From assembly GCA_049276515.1 (NCBI GenBank), contig JBASWO010000149.1, positions 1-31,780 of the forward strand: a stretch of DNA of 31,780 bases. Direction: 5' to 3'. The notes beneath the pieces are model-generated. The model did not search any database. It was not told the origin of the DNA and saw nothing but the letters and a program-made list of their open reading frames with translations. Made by a program: the position numbers and the translations under genes. Below, one piece after another: positions 7,715-14,600 of this stretch (positions within the stretch are counted from its first letter, which is position 1; the number at the start of each line of letters is the position of its first letter). The stretch is from JAATFY01 sp049276515. GTDB lineage: Bacteria > Pseudomonadota > Alphaproteobacteria > UBA9219.

Positions 7715-7897
7715 ATGAATAACGTCACCTACAAGGAACTTGTCGAACGTTTTGGTCGCCCGATGGCTTACGGCCTGTTGCTCTCCTTGGAACGCTCGGC
7801 CAATCTTCGCAGCAACATTCTCTATCTTGATGAAGAAAAGCGTCTTGAGATGGCCCTTGCCGCTTTCAATGACAATGGCATAGCCAATCCGAATTAA
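7715..7897 (+). CDS. Small protein of unknown function, 60 aa (tandem pair, second member)
   Basis: The ATG at 7715 follows GAGGCG at 7705-7711. The frame encodes a helical 60-aa protein (TYKELVERFGRPMAYGLLLS, then LERSANLRSNILYLDEEKR). It resembles the 55-aa protein just upstream in length, predicted helices and several conserved positions. It is followed after 11 bp by the XRE regulator. I recognise no family. Confidence 0.6.
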   Translation: MNNVTYKELVERFGRPMAYGLLLSLERSANLRSNILYLDEEKRLEMALAAFNDNGIANPN

Positions 7898-7908
7898 GGC
7901 CCAGCATC

Positions 7909-8631
7909 ATGGCTATCATCACTCCAAAACAATGCAAGGCTGCCCGGAAGCTTTTAGATTGGACACAAGGGAAGCTGGCTACAGCAGCCGACTTAGATCC
8001 TTCAACAATTGTAGCTTTTGAGGCTGAGAAGAAATCGGATACCAAAACAAAAACGCCGAGCGCCGATTCCATAAACAAGATTCATGTTGCTCTGGAAAAA
8101 GGCGGCATCATCTTTACCGAAGGCCAGGGCGTAAGGCTGCGTTCTGAAAGTTCGACAACCTATAAAGGGCCGAATAGTTGCCACAACTTCTTTGACGAAA
8201 TGCTCAAGGACGTAAAACTCAATGGTGGCGACATTCTTGTTTTTATCGAAGCCCATGACATATTGACCCGCTATTCCGGCGAACCGGGCCGTTCTAATAA
8301 TCTAGAACGGCTAACACGGCTCTATGAAATCGCTGATATTAAATGTCTTATTACGGACCCGCCGCGCGCACCCCAATTTCTCTTGCCGTCCTTTGAAATG
8401 AGGGTTCCTGAAACGGTCCTCTCTCCGAATTCTTTTGTCATTCATGGCGATAAATTATCTTTTATTTATCTGGACGATTGCCTTGATATGATTGTTCTCA
8501 CTATCCATGAGTCTATTATGGCGCAGTTTCACAAGGCTGCTTTTGATCGCACTTGGAATAATGCTTCGTGCCTTAAGTCCCAGCCTCTCGCCGATGTGAA
8601 GCATAACGCTCAAGTCAAAGCCTTCGCGTAA
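7909..8631 (+). CDS. XRE-family transcriptional regulator, 240 aa (paralogue of the one at 6594-7250)
   Basis: Residues 1-75 form a Cro/CI HTH (TPKQCKAARKLLDWTQGKLA, then DLDPSTIVAFEAEKK) followed by GGIIFTEGQGVRLR. A C-terminal domain of about 150 residues ends in AAFDRTWNNA, matching the layout of the leftward XRE protein. The C-terminal domain may sense a ligand; I cannot name it. It is the third gene of a rightward group with two small proteins. Two such paralogues facing away from each other suggest a regulatory switch like those of phage or integrative elements. Confidence 0.8.
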   Translation: MAIITPKQCKAARKLLDWTQGKLATAADLDPSTIVAFEAEKKSDTKTKTPSADSINKIHVALEKGGIIFTEGQGVRLRSESSTTYKGPNSCHNFFDEMLKDVKLNGGDILVFIEAHDILTRYSGEPGRSNNLERLTRLYEIADIKCLITDPPRAPQFLLPSFEMRVPETVLSPNSFVIHGDKLSFIYLDDCLDMIVLTIHESIMAQFHKAAFDRTWNNASCLKSQPLADVKHNAQVKAFA

Positions 8632-8728
8632 TTCTTATCATTCGCTTCCATGAAATTCTCGGAACGCGTTTGTTGTTTTAACCATACGAAATAATCACAA
8701 TCGCCTCATTCTAGTGATGGGGCATTTT

Positions 8729-9073
8729 ATGACGCGTCTCGATTATCAGGTTTTGTTTGCCGCTTTTGGCTTCACGCTTGTTGCCATGCAAGGTGAACGT
8801 ATTCCCAAGAAAGACGGGGCATTACGCGCCGCTGCGTTTTCGCAGCTAATCGAAGAATTCTGCCGTAACAGCGTCCCGGAAGCTTTCGAGGATAACACAG
8901 ATAGCATCGTTAACCGCATGGCCGATGCCATCGCCCGCATTCATAAAGAAACAGGCCAATGCCAGCCTCATGAACTGCGTGACGAATTTGCCCAGGACGA
9001 AATTACCCGTTACTGGCCGCGTGCCTTTGCGCTGGCAATGGTTCAGCTTGATATCAAATTTGGAGACTCCTGA
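8729..9073 (+). CDS. Unknown helical protein, 114 aa
   Basis: I recognise no family. I chose the ATG at 8729 because GGGG (8719-8722) sits 6 nt upstream; starts at 8714 (GTG) and 8717 (ATG) are in frame but lack a ribosome-binding site. The protein appears mostly helical and soluble (RAAAFSQLIEEFCRNSVPEA, then IVNRMADAIARIHKETGQ). Its stop overlaps the next start (TGATG, 1 bp), so translation is probably coupled with 9073-9423 and in turn with the LuxR-type gene. Confidence 0.55.
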   Translation: MTRLDYQVLFAAFGFTLVAMQGERIPKKDGALRAAAFSQLIEEFCRNSVPEAFEDNTDSIVNRMADAIARIHKETGQCQPHELRDEFAQDEITRYWPRAFALAMVQLDIKFGDS

Positions 9074-9423
9074 TGGCTGACGCCAAAATATGTCTTACAG
9101 ATAAATCACAGAAGCTGAGAAACTATTATTCAGTTTATCCTTGGCAATGCTGTCATTTTGAAGACCGTTCGGATATACGCGCTTATGTTGAAGCTAATGG
9201 CAAATGGGAAATGGTTATGACCGTTTTTAATACAGGCGGCTGTGGCCATGAAGATATGGCGACTTTTCTCACAAACCTGATTAACGACAATATTCAGAAC
9301 CGCCCTCTTTGGATAGCTGCACAAGAAGCCTTAGAACTTTGTCTCGAATCCGACCGTCTAAATTTTTCGTCTGAACAAGCTGCGGATGCTGTGATTGCTC
9401 GCCTTAAAAAGAGAACAGCATGA
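9073..9423 (+). CDS. Unknown protein, 116 aa
   Basis: I recognise no family. It is the middle gene of a tightly coupled trio (1-bp overlap upstream, ATGA overlap downstream). It contains cysteines in YPWQCCHF (about residues 23-30) and TGGCGHED (about 54-61), which could bind metal, and a helical second half ending in a basic KKRTA tail. Its size and its coupling to a DNA-binding protein suggest an accessory regulatory or phage-type role, on context only. Confidence 0.55.
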   Translation: MADAKICLTDKSQKLRNYYSVYPWQCCHFEDRSDIRAYVEANGKWEMVMTVFNTGGCGHEDMATFLTNLINDNIQNRPLWIAAQEALELCLESDRLNFSSEQAADAVIARLKKRTA

Positions 9424-9710
9424 CAGTCGCAACTATTAAAGCGCCGACTACGAAACTCACAGGCCGCGAAGCGGAAATCCTTGCGCTAACGGCACATGGC
9501 AAAACGCGCGGTGAAATCTCAACCATTCTTTCGATAAAGGAAGAAACGGTCAAAGCTTACATTGAAAGAGGACGCATAAAATTGAATGCAGCTAATAAAA
9601 CCCATGCTGTCGCTATTGCCATTACTCTAAATCTGATTGTTCCGTTTAAAATTCAGCTAGGAAAGCCCCTGCCAGGGGGCAAAGGTTTGTCCCCCAAACG
9701 GGGACTATAA
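9420..9710 (+). CDS. Stand-alone LuxR/GerE-type helix-turn-helix protein, 96 aa
   Basis: Residues 12-73 match the LuxR-type DNA-binding domain (LTGREAEILALTAHGKTRGE, then EETVKAYIERGRIKLNAANK). There is no receiver, autoinducer or PAS domain. The last ~20 residues (about LGKPLPGGKGLSPKRGL) are encoded by two GC-rich hairpins and may be a read-through of structured DNA rather than a functional tail. The gene is translationally coupled to the preceding gene (ATGA). It ends 146 bp before the RiPP precursor promoter, so it is the nearest candidate regulator of that cluster. Confidence 0.8.
   Translation: MTVATIKAPTTKLTGREAEILALTAHGKTRGEISTILSIKEETVKAYIERGRIKLNAANKTHAVAIAITLNLIVPFKIQLGKPLPGGKGLSPKRGL
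9665..9705 (+). other. Two tandem GC-rich hairpins at the 3' end of the LuxR-type gene
   Basis: GCCCC/GGGGGC at 9665-9680 and GTCCCC-CAAAC-GGGGAC at 9689-9705 form adjacent stems. The second ends 3 nt before the stop codon. No T-tract follows, so this is not a standard intrinsic terminator. It may slow or protect the 3' end of the transcript. Confidence 0.5.
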
Positions 9711-9856
9711 ATCAGTACGGTGTCTGGTATTAGATGGGGACAAGAAGCAGATATGACCAAAAAAATATACTCTTGATGAATGAAACCAATACTTATCAAG
9801 CAGCAAGCAATTATGGTTAATATCTTGTGATAACTAAATAATTTGTCGTCTCTCAG

Positions 9857-9884
9857 TTGACGATATTTGCATAAGCTTTATACT
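9857..9884 (+). promoter_or_regulatory. Near-consensus sigma70 promoter of the RiPP precursor gene
   Basis: TTGACG (9857-9862) and TATACT (9879-9884) are separated by 16 bp. A transcript starting near 9891 would have a leader of about 20 nt before the precursor ATG at 9911. Two dyads lie upstream: CTTGAT/ATCAAG (9772-9800) and TATC-TTGT-GATA (9821-9832). The second is centred roughly 64 bp before the expected start point, a common activator position. Confidence 0.7.
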
Positions 9885-9910
9885 AACGCCTATCAAACAT
9901 GGAGGTAACT

Positions 9911-10123
9911 ATGCGCAGCAACCCGTTCGACGTTCAATTGATCGACGACAGCTCCGGCCAATTCTCATCGGGTAACCCGGAACGCCCTGTGCTTGCCACC
10001 ACGATTAACTCATCGACTTGCAATTCTCAGTCGAGCAGCACTTGCAACTCGCAATCGAGTAGCACCTGCAATTCTGACATTGGTAGACGCAGCAGCCTGA
10101 CAAGCGCGTTGAGAATTGCCTAA
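9911..10123 (+). CDS. Candidate RiPP (azoline/azole-containing) precursor peptide, 70 aa
   Basis: The start is the ATG at 9911, because GGAGG (9901-9905) lies 5 nt upstream; an in-frame ATG at 9899 would destroy that site's role. Residues 1-32 look like a leader: acidic/polar, with FDVQLIDD near the N-terminus, a plausible recognition element for an RRE. Residues 33-56 are three tandem 8-mers, NSSTCNSQ, SSSTCNSQ and SSSTCNSD, which contain only Ser, Thr, Cys, Asn, Gln and Asp. That is the substrate profile of YcaO cyclodehydratases. A tail of 14 residues (IGRRSSLTSALRIA) follows. The next genes encode a SagB-type dehydrogenase and a YcaO enzyme. The family is inferred from composition and context, and the leader/core boundary is not certain. 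Confidence 0.8.
   Translation: MRSNPFDVQLIDDSSGQFSSGNPERPVLATTINSSTCNSQSSSTCNSQSSSTCNSDIGRRSSLTSALRIA
10007..10078 (+). repeat. Three 24-bp in-frame repeats encoding the precursor core
   Basis: The units 10007-10030, 10031-10054 and 10055-10078 encode NSSTCNSQ, SSSTCNSQ and SSSTCNSD. Serine, threonine, asparagine and glutamine codons differ between units, while the central STCNS stays fixed in protein. The repeat therefore looks retained at the peptide level rather than freshly duplicated. Confidence 0.85.
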
Positions 10124-10171
10124 CGCCTTATTCACTGCATTAGTTTTATAACTTTTTAGTGTGCCGAATAA

Positions 10172-10852
10172 ATGGTTGAGGATATCGCCACTGCGGCCAT
10201 TAGGCGCTCGACCCGGCCTTTGCCCAAAGAAAGTGCCATTACAGGTCCAATCACTCCTGCATCGAGCGAATTGGGGCGATTGCTGTGCGCGCGCCGCAGT
10301 ATCCGAGCATTTACAGACGAAGTAATCCAACCTTCCGTTTTGGAAAGATTGCTTCTTGATTGCGCCGGCGGCGTGGGCTTTCTGCCTGTTGAGAAAGATG
10401 TGAACGCATTAGCGCGTACCATCCCGCAAAGTGGCGGAATTTTTTCTGTAAATACCTTCGTCTTGTTATTCCGCAACATCGGGAACTATAAAAGCGGCAT
10501 CTACACATTATGCCCATTCACAAACTCTATTCATATTATCGATGAGAAATTGGACAAGTTAGAAGTTGCTGAAATCTATGGCATGAATGCAGAAACAGGG
10601 TTTGGCAAAGCCGCGGGCATAATCGTACTGAGTGCCAACATGGAAGCTAAAGCTTTTAAGTATCAGGAACGCGGCTATCGTTATGCGATGATCGAAGTGG
10701 GCTGCGGTTTACAAAATGCGCTTCTGTCGCTCCAAGATCAAAACCTGGCGGGGTATCCTTTTGGCGGCTTCAAGGACGAAGCCCTTGCCAAGTTGTTGCA
10801 TCTCAATTTCCCAACAGACGCCCCTTATATTTCCATAATCTTTGGCACCTGA
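10172..10852 (+). CDS. SagB/McbC-type flavin-dependent azoline dehydrogenase
   Basis: This is a nitroreductase-fold protein of 226 aa. RRSIRAF (residues 41-47) matches the family's FMN-binding start, and IPQSGGIFSVNTF (about 84-96) matches the SagB-type PSxG block. GCGLQNALLSLQDQNLAGYP near the C-terminus matches the usual final helix region. SagB/McbC enzymes oxidise thiazolines and oxazolines to thiazoles and oxazoles using FMN. It begins 48 bp after the precursor stop and overlaps the YcaO gene by 1 bp (TGATG), so the two are probably co-translated. The ribosome-binding site before 10172 is weak. Confidence 0.85.
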   Translation: MVEDIATAAIRRSTRPLPKESAITGPITPASSELGRLLCARRSIRAFTDEVIQPSVLERLLLDCAGGVGFLPVEKDVNALARTIPQSGGIFSVNTFVLLFRNIGNYKSGIYTLCPFTNSIHIIDEKLDKLEVAEIYGMNAETGFGKAAGIIVLSANMEAKAFKYQERGYRYAMIEVGCGLQNALLSLQDQNLAGYPFGGFKDEALAKLLHLNFPTDAPYISIIFGT

Positions 10853-12858
10853 TGAACCCGATATATCGTCTTAACCCCTCTCTTGAGGCTTTAAAATATG
10901 AGGACACGCTGGGCGTATTCGCTGGTGATCGGACAATCACGTTACGCGGCACGGATAGCCTCAAATTGTTTGAACGGCTTCAAGAGTTGTTTGTTGTCCC
11001 GCGCACGGCCCAAGACCTCCAAAAGCTGGATGAAGCCATATATGAAATGCTGCCCAGACTTATAGAAACATGCTTTCTAGTCGAAGATAGAGTGCCAAGT
11101 GCGGCCCTTCACGGCTCCGGCCCGGTAATGGAGCAACTCAAAAAGGTTTTTACTTCTGCTACGGCCCAAAAAGAACCAGCCTATTTAATCTGCATTCCTG
11201 ATGATAAAGGGCTTTCGGTGCAGAAAGAGGCTTTATCTCAGTTGAAACCCGGCCAAGCACTTATTGCTGGCATTCGCAGGGGAAGCAGTGTTTTTATTCT
11301 GCCGCCAATTTATTCTTCTCAAGATAATATGGTGCAATTGTTTTTCCGTTTGCTTTCCACCGAACCCGGTGTTGCCAATTCTTATTTGGCGCAAGAGTTG
11401 TTGAACGACTCTGCTCCTGAGAAAACAAAATCGACCATCAGTGATGCCGCAGCCAGTTGGATTGCTGCCGATATTATGATGTTGGTTAAGAACAATAAAT
11501 TTAACAAACATATTGCTCGTATTTATCGAGGCACGGAATCTGTTCGTGAAGATGTTACGCTAACCGAAAGTTCATCAGACATTAAGTTAGAAGATACTGT
11601 TGAAGATAAAGTATCGGTTTTATCCAAGCTTGTTGTCGGCAATGGCAAACTGGTTGGCCGTTATCATCAGTATGTCTTTGGTGACGCGCAATATCCCATT
11701 TACATGACCTATGCCAATGTCGCGCGCGTTCGTGTTGCGACAGCAAATGAACGGGACTCATATGGCGCGTGGGGTTCCGGTCAAAGCCCGGAATATTCTT
11801 TGCTTACTGCTTTTATGGAGGGCGTCGAAAGATATTCGATAGAAGATTACGATCTCAAAGATCATCCTCTATGTTCGCGCAATTCCCTTGATAAGCCTGT
11901 CTTAGATCGGTTAGCAGTTACGGGTTACGGTAAAGGCGACGACATTCTCCCTGATTTACCCGCTGATGCGCCGCGACGTTGGCATACTGTTAAGGGTTTA
12001 AAGGACGGAAAAGAATATTTAGTTCCACTGGAACAAGCCTGTTACCCGCTAAATGCTCAAGAAGTCGGTTATCAATTTGTCGATATGTCTACCTCTTCGG
12101 GTGTTGCTTCCCATTTCTCGGAAATGGAAGCGATTAAATCAGCATGTCATGAATTAATTGAACGCGACGCGTTTCTAATCGCTTGGCTAAGAGGAGCATC
12201 GCCGCCTTTAATAGAACTGGATTCATTACCGGAAAATATTCGGAATGAAGTCAGATTCATCGAAAGCAAGGGTTGGGAAGTCCGGTTTATTGACTTAACG
12301 ACAGACCTTGCACCCGCGATTTCTGCTTTGGTTATTACCCCAGGCGGCGAACTTTTCCGTTATGGCATGGGCGCCGCCAGCCATGATGATGTTGGAACCG
12401 CTTGCTTGAAGGCCCTCAGAGAAGCTTGTGTTCCGCTATATTTCCCGCGCGGCAAACCCCGACCGCCTCAAGAGGTATTGGACAAGCTTAATGAGCCTAC
12501 CGATCATGTCGAACTATACGCTACCGGGGCATATGATGATCTTATTTTAAAGCTTTTTGGCTCGGATGAACGCCGCCACTTTAATGATGTTCGCCGTTTC
12601 AATGGCTACATTGCTGAACGGCTACAGAAGAAATTTGATGTGTATATTGCCGACTTAACAACCAAACGCGTCAAGTCGCTATTGCCTAGCGTTTCTGTCA
12701 TGCGCGTTATCGTACCTGAACTTGTTCCTCTGTACTTTGGAAAGCATTGGCCCCGCACAGGCAGCCGCCGCATTAGAACCGTCCCCGAAGCTACCGGGTG
12801 GAAAGTCGATCCGGCAAATAAGGAAAATTATCAACGTTTCCCTCATCCATTTCCATAA
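10852..12858 (+). CDS. YcaO-domain cyclodehydratase with fused N-terminal leader-binding/partner region, 668 aa
   Basis: YcaO enzymes use ATP to cyclise Cys, Ser and Thr side chains onto the peptide backbone. Residues 1-80 resemble the winged-helix (RRE-like) start of TOMM partner proteins. Residues 85-245 look like a shrunken E1-like partner without visible zinc cysteines. From about 250 the YcaO domain runs to the end, with ATP-site motifs S316-LLTAFMEG-VER327 and E426-AIKSACHELIER438, and LREACVPLYF. The chain finishes exactly in P664-H-P-F-P668, the PxPxP C-terminus of TOMM YcaO enzymes. It is a one-chain version of the C and D proteins and would be the core-modifying enzyme for the adjacent precursor. 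It overlaps the dehydrogenase gene by 1 bp. Confidence 0.9.
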   Translation: MNPIYRLNPSLEALKYEDTLGVFAGDRTITLRGTDSLKLFERLQELFVVPRTAQDLQKLDEAIYEMLPRLIETCFLVEDRVPSAALHGSGPVMEQLKKVFTSATAQKEPAYLICIPDDKGLSVQKEALSQLKPGQALIAGIRRGSSVFILPPIYSSQDNMVQLFFRLLSTEPGVANSYLAQELLNDSAPEKTKSTISDAAASWIAADIMMLVKNNKFNKHIARIYRGTESVREDVTLTESSSDIKLEDTVEDKVSVLSKLVVGNGKLVGRYHQYVFGDAQYPIYMTYANVARVRVATANERDSYGAWGSGQSPEYSLLTAFMEGVERYSIEDYDLKDHPLCSRNSLDKPVLDRLAVTGYGKGDDILPDLPADAPRRWHTVKGLKDGKEYLVPLEQACYPLNAQEVGYQFVDMSTSSGVASHFSEMEAIKSACHELIERDAFLIAWLRGASPPLIELDSLPENIRNEVRFIESKGWEVRFIDLTTDLAPAISALVITPGGELFRYGMGAASHDDVGTACLKALREACVPLYFPRGKPRPPQEVLDKLNEPTDHVELYATGAYDDLILKLFGSDERRHFNDVRRFNGYIAERLQKKFDVYIADLTTKRVKSLLPSVSVMRVIVPELVPLYFGKHWPRTGSRRIRTVPEATGWKVDPANKENYQRFPHPFP

Positions 12859-12886
12859 AGCTATTTTCCTATGCTAAGATAGAAGC

Positions 12887-13732
12887 ATGGCTACGGACTT
12901 AAATTCTCTTCTACAAAATTATAAGCAGCGTCTGGATAAAGCAGGCGTTCCAAATGCCTCATACGAAGTTGCTTATATTTTGCAAAAAATACTCAATATT
13001 GATTTGTCACAAATCAGAAACCCACAAAATATACAAGTCGATCAAGAGAATTTGCCACAGTTAGAAAAAGTGATTTCTCTGCGGGAAAAAAGGGTTCCAT
13101 CAGCCCGAATATTTGAAACTACAGAATTTTGTGGGCTAAATGTGCGAACGGTTCCTAACGTATTTATGCCTTACAAAGAAACAGAAATGATGGTCGAACA
13201 CGCCATTGATAATTTAAAAGATGCCAGCAAAGCATATCGCATTCTCGACTTAGGCACAGGCACAGGTTGTATATTATTGGCAATCTTGAATGCTGTTCCG
13301 AATTCATCCGGGATTGGCATTGATAACGATCAGAACGCTCTTAACCTTGCTAAAGATAATGCAATCGCTTCCAATCTTGAAGACCGTTCCGAATTTAGAC
13401 TTGGGATTTGGGGCGCGGACATAAATGAGAAGTTTGATCTTGTTATTTCCAATCCACCGCGCGTTGCTACGCAAGACTTGGCTTATCTAATTCCTGAAAT
13501 GCGCGATCATGACCCGCACGTAGCCCTAGATGGCGGTAAAGATAGTTTGGAATATTTCAGAAGAACCGCAGACTGTTTTGACAGCCTTACTAGCCTCACT
13601 TCCTTGGGTGTTTTTCAAGTCGGTTCCAAACAAGCAGAAGCGGCTAGAAACATTTTTGTGAAACGTGGGTTTAACTGCGAGATAAACACAAACTATATCT
13701 ATATGCCTTACTGCATCACTGTGACGAAATAA
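12887..13732 (+). CDS. PrmC/HemK-like SAM-dependent methyltransferase, 281 aa
   Basis: The protein is full length for the PrmC family. It has an N-terminal helical domain (1-80), FMPYKETE (93-100, family FxPRxETE), the SAM motif DLGTGTGC (121-128), an acidic motif II region (GIDND) and the catalytic-type loop VISNPPR (186-192). PrmC methylates the glutamine amide of release-factor GGQ using NPPY. Here the Tyr is Arg, so the substrate is probably different. It lies 28 bp after the YcaO gene on the same strand. The precursor core has Gln at residues 40 and 48, so N5-glutamine methylation of the peptide is an attractive but unproven role. A second, housekeeping prmC would be expected elsewhere in the genome. 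Confidence 0.85.
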   Translation: MATDLNSLLQNYKQRLDKAGVPNASYEVAYILQKILNIDLSQIRNPQNIQVDQENLPQLEKVISLREKRVPSARIFETTEFCGLNVRTVPNVFMPYKETEMMVEHAIDNLKDASKAYRILDLGTGTGCILLAILNAVPNSSGIGIDNDQNALNLAKDNAIASNLEDRSEFRLGIWGADINEKFDLVISNPPRVATQDLAYLIPEMRDHDPHVALDGGKDSLEYFRRTADCFDSLTSLTSLGVFQVGSKQAEAARNIFVKRGFNCEINTNYIYMPYCITVTK

Positions 13733-14539
13733 TCAGTTGCCAGCCTTATAGACATTTATAGAACTTTTTGTGAAACAGGACTTTGCCGGAACATGCGGAT
13801 TAGAAGCATGTTGGCAGCCACCAATGCTTCGACCCATATCAGGCTCCGTTCTGTCTCTGGTTCTCATTAAGTAAACATCACCCAAATTCAATGGCTTTAA
13901 TATTTCTTGGTCGGCAAGCGACAAAAAAGCTTTCTGTTGTTTGGTGTGAAGTTCGGATTTGTAGGTAGCCGATATTGCAGAGGAATTAATTCGCCCAGGA
14001 ACCAATTGTGCATCCTGTACTTGTGTAGGGTTAGCGCGTTCTAGATCGGCTTGATACGCTGCCAAGACAGGCAAGGCTCCTGTGCGCGAGACAAGAATCC
14101 AAGCCGTAGTAACCGCGTTGGTATTTATGACGCGCCCATCCGAATGCAGGAAAGGCGTAAGAGGCGCATCAAAATAAGCTGCATTAATGTAGGTTTCCAC
14201 AGTAGCTACATTCTGAATTACAACGCGCGCGGCCCGACTGAAATCTTTGCGAATATCCGTACATACTTTTTTATATTCTCTGAGTTGATCGCCCCAGTAA
14301 GGGAACATTTCTGCTTCTTCTGGCGAAGCTTTGTTGGAGCCAGCCAATTCCATGAGCAGAGACTGCACAGCGGGCTTGTATGATAAAAGCCGTACAGGGT
14401 CATTAGTGCCCATAAGGATGGCACTTATCGTTGCATCATCGAGAGGAATAGCATTCGTTGTTTTTAATTCGAGGCTATTCCAGCGACGTTGAATATCTAT
14501 GACCCGTTGTTCTGAAATATGCGCGTTCATAAAATTCAC
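13733..14539 (-). CDS. Unknown protein, possibly 2-oxoglutarate/Fe(II)-oxygenase-like, 268 aa
   Basis: I do not firmly recognise this family. The middle contains FLHSDGRVINTNAVTTAWIL (residues 130-149), which has an HxD pair (His132, Asp134) in a setting seen in double-stranded beta-helix oxygenases. LGDVYLMRTRD (219-229) and histidines at 244 and 249 could complete a metal site. The start is either GTG 14539 (GAGG 9 nt upstream) or ATG 14530 (GGTG 6 nt upstream). It converges on the methyltransferase gene with zero spacing between stops. A tailoring or self-protection role is possible from position only. Confidence 0.45.
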   Translation of the reverse strand: MNFMNAHISEQRVIDIQRRWNSLELKTTNAIPLDDATISAILMGTNDPVRLLSYKPAVQSLLMELAGSNKASPEEAEMFPYWGDQLREYKKVCTDIRKDFSRAARVVIQNVATVETYINAAYFDAPLTPFLHSDGRVINTNAVTTAWILVSRTGALPVLAAYQADLERANPTQVQDAQLVPGRINSSAISATYKSELHTKQQKAFLSLADQEILKPLNLGDVYLMRTRDRTEPDMGRSIGGCQHASNPHVPAKSCFTKSSINVYKAGN

Positions 14540-14600
14540 CGAAATGTGCCTCGATTATATAAAAACCTGATCGAGAAAACATCATGAAAACGCTTGGATA

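Noticed and set aside
9899..9910. Upstream ATG at 9899 as the start of the precursor
   Set aside because: The GGAGG ribosome-binding site lies inside this extension and is ideally spaced for the ATG at 9911; 9899 has no site of its own.
10007..10078. CRISPR-like or minisatellite repeat
   Set aside because: The 24-bp units are contiguous with no spacers, in frame, and diverge at synonymous sites, so they are coding repeats of a peptide core.
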